A stretch of 64,000 nt of DNA, from contig CANUEZ040000203.1 in assembly GCA_948099385.1 (NCBI GenBank), positions 434,001-498,000 on the forward strand, written 5' to 3'. The translations under genes and the position numbers were made by a program. This document shows, in pieces, positions 37,464 to 50,576 of this stretch (positions within the stretch are counted from its first letter, which is position 1; every line of letters begins with the position of its first letter). The DNA comes from Fasciola hepatica (taxonomy: Eukaryota > Platyhelminthes > Trematoda > Plagiorchiida > Fasciolidae). The notes under the pieces are model-generated. The model made no database searches, was not told the DNA's origin, and was given only the letters and a program-made list of their open reading frames with translations.

Positions 37464-39155
37464 TTGTGGTTTGGGTGTTCGACTGACATTCGTTCACCCC
37501 AACCCTTGTTCGTGTCTCCGAGTGGGCTCTGTCCATGTGCAATGCTCATGATTTCCTTAGCGGATCAAACAGCTGTATAGTGCTTCCATCATTTTCAATG
37601 TTCAGTTCCGTGGTCAAGCTGCATGGAGAATCATATTATACAAATCTACTCTGCTACTGCTCTATTGCATTGTATGAGCAATCTGTGTGGATTGTTCATA
37701 AGGGAATGCCTTGGTTTTACTTAGGCCCATAAATAGAGAAGTGATGGAACATAGGATTGGATCGGTGTGCGAGAATTTGGTTGTTACCGTTCAAAGCGAA
37801 AGCGAAAGCCGAAGCCAATTTGGGGATTGTGCTATATCATGTAGTGTATATGTTGAACAATGCTTTGAGACCCATATCGGATAGCCTTGTGGTTTGGGTG
37901 TTCGACTGACATTCGTTCACCCCAACCCTTGTTCGTGTCTCCGAGTGGGCTCTGTCCATGTGCAATGCTCATGATTTCCTTAGCGGATCAAGCAGCTCTA
38001 CAGTGCTTCCATAATTTTCAATGTTCAGTTCCGTGGTCAAGCTGCATGGAGAATCATATTATACAAATCTACTCTGCTACTGCTCTATTGCATTGTATGA
38101 GCAATCTGTGTGGATTGTTCATAAGGGAATGCCTTGGTTTTACTTATGCCCATAAATAGAGAAGTGATGGAACATAGGATTGGATCGGTGTGCGAGAATT
38201 TGGTTGTTACCGTTCAAAGCGAAAGCGAAAGCCGAAGCCAATTTGGGGATTGTGCTATATCATGTAGTGTATATGTTGAACAATGCTTTGAGACCCATAT
38301 CGGATAGCCTTGTGGTTTGGGTGTTCGACTGACATTCGTTCACCCCAACCCTTGTTCGTGTCTCCGAGTGGGCTCTGTCCATGTGCAATGCTCATGATTT
38401 CCTTAGCGGATCAAGCAGCTCTACAGTGCTTCCATAATTTTCAATGTTCAGTTCCGTGGTCAAGCTGCATGGAGAATCATATTATACAAATCTACTCTGC
38501 TACTGCTCTATTGCATTGTATGAGCAATCTGTGTGGATTGTTCATAAGGGAATGCCTTGGTTTTACTTAGGCCCATAAATAGAGAAGTGATGGAACATAG
38601 GATTGGATCGGTGTGCGAGAATTTGGTTGTTACCGTTCAAAGCGAAAGCGAAAGCCGAAGCCAATTTGGGGATTGTGCTATATCATGTAGTGTATATGTT
38701 GAACAATGCTTTGAGACCGATATCGGATAGCCTTGTGGTTTGGGTGTTCGACTGACATTCGTTCACCCCAACCCTTGTTCGTGTCTCCGAGTGGGCTCTG
38801 TCCATGTGCAATGCTCATGATTTCCTTAGCCGATCAAGCAGCTCTACAGTGCTTCCATAATTTTCAATGTTCAGTTCCGTGGTCAAGCTGCATGGAGAAT
38901 CATATTATACAAATCTACTCTGCTACTGCTCTATTGCATTGTATGAGCAATCTGTGTGGATTGTTCATAAGGGAATGCCTTGGTTTTACTTAGGCCCATA
39001 AATAGAGAAATGATGGAACATAGGATTGGAGCGGTGCGCGAGAATTTGGTTGTTACCGTTCAAAGCGAAAGCGAAAGCCGAAGCCAATTTGGGGATTGTG
39101 CTATATCAAGTAGTGTTTATGTTGAACAAAGCGTTGAGACCCATATCGGATAGCC
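37464..39155. repeat. Single-monomer amplification, four near-identical copies
   Basis: Starts 37464, 37887, 38310, 38733. All share AACAATGCTTTGAGACC before the start, TTTTCAATGTTCAG and CCGTGGTC. The last three also share ATCAAGCAGCTCTACAG. Differences among these three are only a few bases, such as TATGCCC against TAGGCCC and CCGATC against CGGATC. The local period is therefore one monomer, the lowest-order amplification in the window. Confidence 0.94.
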
Positions 39156-41270
39156 TTGTGGTTTGGGTGTTCGACTGACATTCGTTCACCCCAACCCTTG
39201 TTCGTGTCTGCGAGTGGGCTCTGTCCATGTGCAATGCTCATGATTCCCTTAGCGGATCAAACAGCTGTACAGTCCATCCACAATTTTCAATATTCAGTTC
39301 AGTGTTCAAGCTGCATGGAGAATCATATTATACAAATCTACTCTGCTACTGCTCTATTGCATTGTATGAGCAATCTGTGTGGATTGTTCATAAGGGAATG
39401 CCTTGGTTTTACTTAGGGCCATAAATAGAGAAGTGATGGAACATAGGATTGGTTCGGTGTGCGAGAATTTGGTTGTTACCGTTCAAAGCGAAAGCGAAAG
39501 CCGAAGCCAATTTGGGGATTGTGCTATATCATGTAGTGTATATGGTGAACAAAGCGTTGAGACCCATATCGGATAGCCTTGTGGTTTGGGTGTTCGACTG
39601 ACATTCGTTCACCCCAACCCTTGATCGTGTCTCCGAGTGGGCTCTGTCCATGTGCAATGCTCATGCTTCCCTTAGCGGATCAAACAGCTGTACAGTGCTT
39701 CCATTATTTTCAATGGTCAGTTCAGTGTTCAAGCTGCATGGAGAATCATATTATACAAATCTACTCTGCTACCGCTCTATTGCATTGTATGAGCAATCTG
39801 TGTGGATTGTTCATAAGGGAATGCCTTGGTTTTACTTAGGCCCATAAATAGAGAAGTGATGGAACATAGGATTGGATCGGTGTGCGAGAATTTGGTTGTT
39901 ACCGTTCAAAGCGAAAGCGAAAGCCGAAGCCAATTTGGGGATTGTGCTATATCATGTATTGTATATGTTGAACAAAGCGTTGAGACCGATATCGGATAGC
40001 CTTGTGGTTTGGGTGTTCGACTGACATTCGTTCACCCCAACCCTTGTTCGTGTCTCCTAGTGGGCTCTGTCCATGTGCAATGCTCATGATTCCCTTAGCG
40101 GATCAAACAGCTGTACAGTGCTTCCATCATTTTCAATGTTCAGTTCCGTGGTCAAGCTGCATGGAGAATCATATTATACAAATCTACTCTGCTACTGCTC
40201 TATTGCATTGTATGAGCAATCTGTGTGGATTGTTCATAAGGGAATGCCTTGGTTTTACTTAGGCCCATAAATAGAGAAGTGATGGAACATAGGATTGGAG
40301 CGGTGTGCGAGAATTTGGTTGTTACTGTTCAAAGCGAAAGCGAAAGCCGAAGCCAATTTGGGGATTGCGCTATATCATGTATTGTATATGTTGAACAAAG
40401 CTTTGAGACCCACATCGGATAGCCTTGTGGTTTGGGTGTTCGACTGACATTCGTTCACCCCAACCCTTGTTCGTATCTCCGAGTGGGCTCTGTCCATGTG
40501 CAATGCTCATGATTCCCTTAGCGGATCAAACAGCTGTACAGTGCTTTGATAATTTTCAATGGTCAGTTCAGTGTTCAAGCTGCATTGAGAATCATATTAT
40601 ACAAATCTACTCTGCTACTGCTCTATTGCATTGTATGAGCAATCTGTGTGGATTGTTCATAAGGGAATGCCTTGGTTTTACTTAGGCCCATAAATAGAGA
40701 AGTGATGGAACATAGGATTGGATCGGTGTGCGAGAATTTGGTTGTTACCGTTCGAAGCGAAAGCGAAAGCCGAAGCCAATTTGGGGATTGTGCTATATCA
40801 TGTATTGCATATGTTGAACAAAGCGTTGAGACCCATATCGGATAGCCTTGTGGTTTGGGTGTTCGACTGACATTCGTTCACCCCAACCCTTGTTCGTGTC
40901 TCCGAGTGGGCTCTGTCCATGTGCAATGCTCATGATTCCCTTAGCGGATCAAACAGCTGTACAGTGCTTCCATCATTTTCAATGGTCAGTTCCGTGGTCA
41001 AGCTGCATGGAGAATCATATTATACAAATCTACTCTGCTACTGCTCTATTGCATTGTATGAGCAATCTGTGTGGATTGTTCATAAGGGAATGCCTTGGTT
41101 TTACTTAGGCCCATAAATAGAGAAGTGATGGAACATAGGATTGGATCGGTGTGCGAGAATTTGGTTGTTACCGTTCAAAGCGAAAGCGAAAGCCGAAGCC
41201 AATTTGGGGATTGTGCTATATCATGTAGTGTATATGTTGAACAAAGCGTTGAGACCCATATCGGATAGCC
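39156..41270. repeat. Monomers 93-97, mixed
   Basis: Starts 39156, 39579, 40002, 40425, 40848. 39156 has ACAGTCCATCCACAATTTTC and the TCAATATTCAG change shared with 31966. 39579 belongs to the TTGATCGTG with CCATTATTTTC group. 40425 has the TGCTTTGATAATTTTC form. All are 423 bp. Confidence 0.93.
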
Positions 41271-42116
41271 TTGTGGTTTGGGTGTTCGACTGACATTCGT
41301 TCACCCCAACCCTTGTTCGGGTCCCCGTGTGAACTCTGTCCATGTGCAATGCTCATGATTCCCTTAGCGAATCAAACAGCTGTACAGTGCTTCCATAATT
41401 TTCAATGGTCAGTTCCGTGGTCAAGCTGCATGGAGAATCATATTATACAAATCTACTCTGCTACTGCTCTATTGCATTGTATGAGCAATCTGTGTGGATT
41501 GTTCATAAGGGAATGCCTTGGTTTTACTTAGGCCCATAAATAGAGAAGTGATGTAACATAGGATTGGATCGGTGCGCGAGAATTTGGTTGTTACCGTTCA
41601 AAGCGAAAGCGAAAGCCGAAGCCAATTTGGGGATTGTGCTATATCATGTAGTGTATATGTTGAACAAAGCGTTGAGACCCATATCGGATAGCCTTGTGGT
41701 TTGGGTGTTCGACTGACATTCGTTCACCCCAACCCTTGTTCGTGTCTCCGAGTGGGCTCTGTCCATGTGCAATGCTCATGATTCCCTTAGCGAATCAAAC
41801 AGCTGTACAGTGCTTCCATAATTTTCAATGGTCAGTTCCGTGGTCAAGCTGCATGGAGAATCATATTATACAAATCTACTCTGCTACTGCTCTATTGCAT
41901 TGTATGAGCAATCTGTGTGGATTGTTCATAAGGGAATGCCTTGGTTTTACTTAGGCCCATAAATAGAGAAGTGATGTAACATAGGATTGGATCGGTGCGC
42001 GAGAATTTGGTTGTTACCGTTCAAAGCGAAAGCGAAAGCCGAAGCCAATTTGGGGATTGTGCTATATCATGTAGTGCATATGTTGAACAAAGCGTTGAGA
42101 CCCATATCGGATAGCC
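41271..42116. repeat. Adjacent sister monomers 98-99
   Basis: Starts 41271 and 41694. Both share TTAGCGAATCAAACAG, GTGATGTAACATAGG and GGTGCGCGAG. They differ near the head: 41271 has TTCGGGTCCCCGTGTGAAC, while 41694 has the common TCTCCGAG form. A one-monomer duplication with a switched head fits. Confidence 0.9.
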
Positions 42117-44231
42117 TTGTGGTTTGGGTGTTCGACTGACATTCGTTCACCTCAACCCTGGTTCGTGTCTCCGAGTGGGCTCTGTCCATGTGCAATGCTC
42201 ATGATTCCTGTAGCGGATCAAACAGCTGTACAGTGCTTACATCATTTTCAAAGGTCAGTTCCGTGTTCAAGCTGCATTGACAATCATATTATACAAATCT
42301 ACTCTGCTACTGCTCTATTGCATTGTATGAGCAATCTGTGTGGATTGTTCATAAGGGAATGCCTTGGTTTTATTTAGGCCCATGAATAGAGAAGTGATGG
42401 AACATAGGATTGGATCGGTGTGTGAGAATTTGGTTGTTACCGTTCAAAGCGAAAGCGAAAGCCGAAGCCAATTTGGGGATTGTGCTATATCATGTATTGT
42501 ATATGTTGAACAAAGCGTTGAGACCCATATCGGATAGCCTTGTGGTTTGGGTGTTCGACTGACATTCGTTCACCCCAACCCTTGTTCGTGTCTCCGAGTG
42601 GGCTCTGTCCATGTGCAATGCTCATGATTCCCTTAGCGGATCAAACAGCTGTACAGTGCTTCCATCATTTTCAATGGTCAGTTCAGTGTTCAAGCTGCAT
42701 GGAGAATCATATTATACAAATGTACTCTGCTACTGCTCTATTGCATTGTATGAGCAATCTGTGTGGATTGTTCATAAGGGAATGCCTCGGTTATACTAAG
42801 GCCCATAAATAGAGAAGTGATGGAACATAGGATTGGATCGGTGTGCGAGAATTTGGTTGTTACCGTTCAAAGCGAAAGCGAAAGCCGAAGCCAATTTGGG
42901 GATTGTGCTATATCATGTAGTGTATATGTTGAACAAAGCGTTCAGACCAATATCGGATAGCCTGGTGGGTTAGGTGTTCGACTGACATTCGTTCACCTCA
43001 ACCCTGGTTCGTGTCTCCGAGTGGGCTCTGTCCATGTGCAATGCTCATGATTCCTGTAGCGGATCAAACAGCTGTACAGTGCTTCCATAATTTTCAATGG
43101 TCAGTTCCGTGTTCAAGCTGCATTGAGAATCATATTATACAAATCTACTCTGCTACTGCTCTATTGCATTGTATGAGCAATCTGTGTGGATTGTTCATAA
43201 GGGAATGCCTTGGTTTTACTTAGGCCCATAAATAGAGAAGTGATGGAACATAGGATTGGATCGGTGTGTGAGAATTTGGTTGTTACCGTTCAAAGCGAAA
43301 GCGAAAGCCGAAGCCAATTTGGGGATTGTGCTATATCATGTATTGTATATGTTGAACAAAGCGTTGAGACCCATATCGGATAGCCTTGTGGTTTGGGTGT
43401 TCGACTGACATTCGTTCACCCCAACCCTTGTTCGTGTCTCCGAGTGGGCTCTGTCCATGTGCAATGCTCATGATTCCCTTAGCGGATCAAACAGCTGTAC
43501 AGTGCTTCCATAATTTTCAATGGTCAGTTCAGTGTTCAAGCTGCATGGAGAATCATATTATACAAATGTACTCTGCTACTGCTCTATTGCATTGTATGAG
43601 CAATCTGTGTGGATTGTTCATAAGGGAATGCCTCGGTTATACTTAGGCCCATAAATAGAGAAGTGATGGAACATAGGATTGGATCGGTGTGCGAGAATTT
43701 GGTTGTTACCGTTCAAAGCGAAAGCGAAAGCCGAAGCCAATTTGGGGATTGTGCTATATCATGTAGTGTATATGTTGAACAAAGCGTTCAGACCAATATC
43801 GGATAGCCTGGTGGGTTAGGTGTTCGACTGACATTCGTTCACCTCATCCCTGGTTCGTGTCTCCGAGTGGGCTCTGTCCATGTGCAATGGTCATGATTCC
43901 CTTAGCGGATCAAACAGCTGTACAGCGCTTCCATCATTTTCAATGGTCAGTTCCGTGGTCAAGCTGCATGGAGAATCATATTATACAAATCTACTCTGCT
44001 ACTGCTCTATTGCATTGTATGAGCAATCTGTGTGGATTGTTCATAAGGGAATGCCTTGGTTTTATTTAGGCCCATAAATAGAGAAGTGATGGAACATAGG
44101 ATTGGATCGGTGCGCGAGAATTTGATTGTTACCGTTCAAAGCGAATGCGAAAGCCGAAGCCAATTTGGGGATTGTGCTATATCATGTAGTGTATATGTTG
44201 AACAAAGCGTTGAGACCCATATCGGATAGCC
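42117..44231. repeat. Dimer repeat, about 2.5 copies
   Basis: Starts 42117, 42540, 42963, 43386, 43809. 42540 and 43386 share AAATGTACTCTGC and CCTCGGTTATACT, and both are followed by CAGACCAATATCGG and GGTGGGTTAGGTG at the head of 42963 and 43809. 42117 and 42963 share CTCAACCCTGG and CCTGTAGCGG. The downstream half of 43809 has switched to the CCGTGGTC type. Confidence 0.9.
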
Positions 44232-47200
44232 TTGTGGTTTGGGTGTTCGACTGACATTCGTTCACCCCAACCCTTGTTCGTGTCTCCGAGTGGGCTCTGT
44301 CCACGTGCAATGCTCATGATTCCCTTAGCGGATCAAACAGCTGTACAGTGCTTCCATAATTTTCAATGGTCAGTTCAGTGTTCAAGCTGCATGGAGAATC
44401 ATATTATACAAATCTACTCTGCTACTGCTCTTTTGCAATGTATGAGCAATCTGTGTGGATTGTTCATAAGGGAATGCCTTGGTTTTACTAAGGCCCATAA
44501 ATAGAGAAGTGATGGAACATAGGATTGGAGCGGTGTGCGAGAATTTGGTTGTTACCGTTCAAAGCGAAAGCGAAAGCCGAAGCCAATTTGGGGATTGTGC
44601 TATATCATGTATTGTATATGTTGAACAAAGCGTTGAGACCCATATCGGATAGCCTTGTGGTTTGGGTGTTCGACTGACATTCGTTCACCCCAACCCTTGT
44701 TCGTGTCTGCGAGTGGGCTCTGTCCATGTGCAATGCTCATGATTCCCCTAGCGGATCAAACAGCTGTACAGTGCTTCCATAATTTTCAATGGTCAGTTCC
44801 GTGGTCAAACGGCATGGAGAATCATATTATACAAATCTACTCTGCTACTGCTCTATTGCATTGTATGAGAACTCTGTGTGGATTGTTCATAAGGGAATGC
44901 CTTGGTTTTATTTAGGCCCATAAATAGAGAAGTGATGGAACATAGGATTGGATCGGTGCGCGAGAATTTGGTTGTTACCGTTCAAATCGAAAGCGAAAGC
45001 CGTAGCCAATTTGGGGATTGTGCTATATCATGTATTGTATATGTTGAACAAAGCGTTGAGACCCATATCGGATAGCCTTGTGGTTTGGGTGTTCGACTGA
45101 CATTCGTTCACCCCAACCCTTGTTCGTGTCTCCGAGTGGGCTCTGTCCATGTGCAATGCTCATGATTCCCTTAGCGGATCAAACAGCTGTACAGTGCTTC
45201 CATAATTTTCAATGGTCAGTTCAGTGTTCAAGCTGCATGGAGAATCATATTATACAAATCTACTCTGCTACTGCTCTATTGCATTGTATGAGCAATCTGT
45301 GTGGATTGTTCATAAGGGAATGCCTTGGTTTTATTTAGGCCCATAAATAGAGAAGTGATGGAACATAGGATTGGATCGGTGTGCGAGAATTTGGTTGTTA
45401 CCGTTCAAAGCGAAAGCGAAAGCCGAAGCCAATTTGGGGATTGTGCTATATCATGTAGTGCATATGTTGAACAAAGCGTTGATACCCATATCGGATAGCC
45501 TTGTGGGTTGGGTGTTCGACTGACATTCGTTCACCTCAACCCTGGTTCGTGTCTCCGAGTGGGCTCTGTCCATGTGCAATGCTCATGATTCCCTTAGCGG
45601 ATCAAACAGCTGTACAGTGCTTCCATCATTTTCAATGGTCAGTTCCGTGGTCAAGCTGCATGGAGAATCATATTATACAAATCTACTCTGCTACTGCTCT
45701 ATTGCATTGTATGAGCAATCTGTGTGGATTGTTCATAAGGGAATGCCTTGGTTTTACTTAGGCCCATAAATAGAGAAGTGATGGAACATAGGATTGGATC
45801 GGTGTGCGAGAATTTGGTTGTTACCGTTCAAAGCGAAAGCAAAAGCCGAAGCCAATTTGTGGCTTGTGCTATATCATGTATAGTATATGTTGAACAAAGC
45901 GTTGAGACCCATATCGGATAGCCTTGTGGTTTGGGTGTTCGACTGACATTCGTTCACCCCAACCCTTGTTCGTGTCTCCGAGTGGGCTCTGTCCATGTGC
46001 AATGCTCATGATTCCCCTAGCGGATCAAACAGCTGTACAGTGCTTCCATCATTTTCAATGGTCAGTTCCGTGGTCAAGCTGCATGGAGAATCATATTATA
46101 CAAATCTACTCTGCTACTGCTCTATTGCATTGTATGAGCAATCTGTGTGGATTGTTCATAAGGGAATGCCTTGGTTTTATTTAGGCCCATAAATAGAGAA
46201 GTGATGGAACATAGGATTGGATCGGTGCGCGAGAATTTGATTGTTACCGTTCAAAGCGAAAGCGAAAGCCGTAGCCAATTTGGGGATTGTGCTATATCAT
46301 GTATTGTATATGTTGAACAAAGCGTTGAGACCCATATCGGATAGCCTTGTGGTTTGGGTGTTCGACTGACATTCGTTCACCCCAACCCTTGTTCGTGTCC
46401 CCGTGTGGGCTCTGTCCATGTGCAATGCTCATGATTCCCTTTGCGGATCAAACAGCTGTATAGTGCTTACATAATTTTCAATGGTCAGTTCAGTGTTCAA
46501 GCTGCATGGAGAATCATATTATACAAATCTACTCTGCTACTGCTCTATTGCATTGTATGAGCAATCTGTGTGGATTGTTCATAAGGGAATGCCTTGGTTT
46601 TATTTAGGCCCATAAATAGAGAAGTGATGGAACATAGGATTGGATCGGTGTGCGAGAATTTGGTTGTTACCGTTCAAAGCGAAAGCGAAAGCCGAAGCCA
46701 ATTTGGGGATTGTGCTATATCATGTATTGTATATGTTGAACAAAGCTTTGAGACCCATATGGGATAGCCTTGTGGTTTGGGTGTTCGACTGACATTCGTT
46801 CACCCCAACCCTTGTTCGTGTCTCCGAGTGGGCTCTGTCCATGTGCAATGCTCATGATTCCCTTAGCGGATCAAACAGCTGTACAGTGCTTCCATAATTT
46901 TCAATGGTCAGTTCAGCGTTCAAGCTGCATGGAGAATCATATTATACAAATCTACTCTGCTACTGCTCTATTGCATTGTATGAGCAATCTGTGTGGATTG
47001 TTCATAAGGGAATGCCTTGGTTTTATTTAGCCCCATAAATAGAGAAGTGATGGAACATAGGATTGGATCGGTGTGCGAGAATTTGGTTGTTACCGTTCAA
47101 AGCGAAAGCGAAAGCCGAAGCCAATTTGGGGATTGTGCTATATCATGTAGTGTTTATGTTGAACAAAGCGTTGAGACCCATATGGGATAGCCTGGTGGGT

Positions 47201-48038
47201 TGGGTGTTCGACTGACAATCGTTCACCCCAACCCTGGTTCGTGTCTCCGAGTGGGCTCTTTCCATGTGCAATGCTCATGATTCCCTTAGCGGATCAAACA
47301 GCTGTACAGTGCTTCCATAATTTTCAATGGTCAGTTCAGTGTTCAAGCTGCATGGAGAATCATATTATACAAATCTACTCTGCTACTGCTCTATTGCATT
47401 GTCTGAGCAATCTGTGTGGATTGTTCATAAGGGAATGCCTTGGTTTTACTTAGGCCCATAAATAGAGAAGTGATGGAACATAGGATTGGATCGGTGTGCG
47501 AGAATTTGGTTGTTACCGTTCAAAGCGAAAGCGAAAGCCGAAGCCAATTTGGGGATTGTGCTATATCATGTAGTGTATATGTTGAACAATGCTTTGAGAC
47601 CCATATCGGATAGCCTTGTGGTTTGGGTGTTCGACTGACATTCGTTCACCCCAACCCTTGTTCGTGTCTCCGAGTGGGCTCTGTCCATGTGCAATGCTCA
47701 TGATTCCCTTAGCGGATCAAATAGCTGTATAGTGCTTCCATAATTTTCAATGGTCAGTTCAGTGTTCAAGCTGCATGGAGAATCATATTATACAAATCTA
47801 CTCTGCTACTGCTCTATTGCATTGTATGAGCAATCTGTGTGGATTGTTCATAAGGGAATGCCTTGGTTTTACTTAGGCCCATAAATAGAGAAGTGATGGA
47901 ACATAGGATTGGATCGGTGTGCGAGAATTTGGTTGTTACCGTTCAAAGCCAAGGCGAAAGCCGAAGCCAATTTGGGGATTGTGCTATATCATGTAGTGTA
48001 TATGTTGAACAAAGCGTTGAGACCCATATCGGATAGCC
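44232..48038. repeat. Monomers 105-113, mixed, TTTATTTAGG-rich
   Basis: Starts 44232, 44655, 45078, 45501, 45924, 46347, 46770, 47193, 47616. All are 423 bp. The TTTATTTAGG variant is frequent. 45501 and 47193 have GTGGGTTGGGTG. The domain marker GGTGCGCGAG is last seen near 46225. No clean higher-order period. Confidence 0.93.
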
Positions 48039-49730
48039 TTGTGGTTTGGGTGTTCGACTGACATTCGTTCACCCCAACCCTTGTTCGTGTCCCCGTGTGG
48101 GCTCTGTCCATGTGCAATGCTCATGATTCCCCTAGCGGATCAAACAGCTGTATAGTGCTTCCATAATTTTCAATGGTCAGTTCAGTGTTCAAGCTGCATG
48201 GAGAATCATATTATACAAATCTACTCTGCTACTGCTCTATTGCATTGTATGAGCAATCTGTGTGGATTGTTCATAAGGGAATGCCTTGGTTTTACTTAGG
48301 CCCATAAATAGAGAAGTGATGGAACATAGGATTGGATCGGTGTGCGAGAATTTGGTTGTTACCGTTCAAAGCGAAAGTGAAAGCCGAAGCCAATTTGGGG
48401 ATTGTGCTATATCATGTATTGTATATGTTGAACAAAGCGTTGAGACCCATATCGGATAGCCTTGTGGTTTGGGTGTTCGACTGACATTCGTTCACCCCAA
48501 CCATTGTTCGTGTCCCCGTGTGGGCTCTGTCCATGTGCAATGCTCATGCTTCCCTTAGCGGATCAAACAGCTGTATAGTGCTTCCATAATTTTCAATGGT
48601 CAGTCCAGTGTTCAAGCTGCATGGAGAATCATATTATACAAATCTACTCTGCTACTGCTCTATTGCATTGTATGAGCAATCTGTGTGGATTGTTCCTTAA
48701 GGAATGCCTTGGTTTTACTTAGGCCCATAAATAGAGAAGTGATGGAACATAGGATTGGATCGGTGTGCGAGAATTTGGTTGTTACCGTTCAAAGCGAAAG
48801 CGAAAGCCGAAGCCAATTTGGGGATTGTGCTATATCAGGCAGTGTATATGTTGAACAAAGCGTTGAGACCCATATCGGATAGCCTTGTGGTTTGGGTGTT
48901 CGACTGACATTCGTTCACCCCAACCCTTGTTCGTGTCCCCGTGTGGGCTCTGTCCATGTGCAATGCTCATGATTCCCCTAGCGGATCAAACAGCTGTATA
49001 GTGCTTCCATAATTTTCAATGGTCAGTTCAGTGTTCAAGCTGCATGGAGAATCATATTATACAAATCTACTCTGCTACTGCTCTATTGCATTGTTTGAGC
49101 AATCTGTGTGGATTGTTCATAAGGGAATGCCTTGGTTTTACTTAGGCCCATAAATAGAGAAGTGATGGAACATAGGATTGGATCGGTGTGCGAGAATTTG
49201 GTTGTTACCGTTCAAAGCGAAAGTGAAAGCCGAAGCCAATTTGGGGATTGTGCTATATCATGTATTGTATATGTTGAACAAAGCGTTGAGACCCATATCG
49301 GATAGCCTTGTGGTTTGGGTGTTCGACTGACATTCGTTCACCCCAACCATTGTTCGTGTCCCCGTGTGGGCTCTGTCCATGTGCAATGCTCATGCTTCCC
49401 TTAGCGGATCAAACAGCTGTATAGTGCTTCCATAATTTTCAATGGTCAGTCCAGTGTTCAAGCTGCATGGAGAATCATATTATACAAATCTACTCTGCTA
49501 CTGCTCTATTGCATTGTATGAGCAATCTGTGTGGATTGTTCATAACGGAATGCCTTGGTTTTACTTAGGCCCATAAATAGAGAAGTGATGGAACATAGGA
49601 TTGGATCGGTGTGCGTGAATTTGGTTGTTACCGTTCAAAGCCAAGGCGAAAGCCGAAGCCAATTTGGGGATTGTGCTATATCAGGCAGTGTATATGTTGA
49701 ACAAAGCGTTGAGACCCATATCGGATAGCC
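48039..49730. repeat. Dimer HOR, two copies of 846 bp
   Basis: Starts 48039, 48462, 48885, 49308. 48039 and 48885 share GATTCCCCTAGCGG and the tail GCGAAAGTGAAAGCC. 48462 and 49308 share CCAACCATTGTTCG, CTCATGCTTCCC and GGTCAGTCCAG. All four have GTATAGTG. Differences include TTCCTTAAGGAATG (48695) against TTCATAACGGAATG (49538). Confidence 0.93.
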
Positions 49731-50576
49731 TTGTGGTTTGGGTGTTCGACTGACAATCGTTCACCCCAACCCTGGTTCGTGTCTCCGAGTGGGCTCTGTC
49801 CATGTGCAATGCTCATGATTCCCTTAGCGGATCAAACAGCTGTATAGTGCTTCCATAATTTTCAATGGTCAGTTCAGTGTTCAAGCTGCATGGAGAATCA
49901 TATTATACAAATCTACTCTGCTACTGCTCTATTGCATTGTCTGAGCAATCTGTGTGGATTGTTCATAAGGGAATGCCTTGGTTTTACTTAGGCCCATAAA
50001 TAGAGAAGTGATGGAACATAGGATTGGATCGGTGTGCGAGAATTTGGTTGTTACCGTTCAAACCGAAAGCGAAAGCCGAAGCCAATTTGGGGATTGTGCT
50101 ATATCATGTATTGTATATGTTGAACAAAGCGTTGAGACCGATATCGGATAGCCCTGTGGTTTGGGTGTTCGACTGACAATCGTTCACCCCAACCCTTGTT
50201 CATGTCTCCGAGTGGGCTCTGTCCATGTGCAATGCTCATGATTCCCTTAGCGGATCAAACAGCTGTACAGTGCTTCCATAATTTTCAATGGTCAGTTCAG
50301 TGTTCAAGCTGCATGGAGAATCATATTATACAAATCTACTCTGCTACTGCTCTATTGCATTGTATGAGCAATCTGTGTGGATTGTTCATAAGGGAATGCC
50401 TTGGTTTTACTTAGGCCCATAAATAGAGAAGTGATGGAACATAGGATTGGATCGGTGTGCGAGAATTTGGTTGTTACCGTTCGAAGCGAAAGCGAAAGCC
50501 GAAGCCAATTTGGGGATTGTGATATATCATGTAGTGTTTATGTTGAACAAAGCGTTGAGACCGATATCGGATAGCC
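49731..50576. repeat. Monomers 118-119, between two HOR blocks
   Basis: Starts 49731, 50154. They link the dimer block to the four-monomer HOR. 49731 has CCCTGGTTCG and GTCTGAGCAATC, which resemble 47193. The end of 50154 shows GTGATATATCATG, a marker of the following HOR. Confidence 0.9.
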
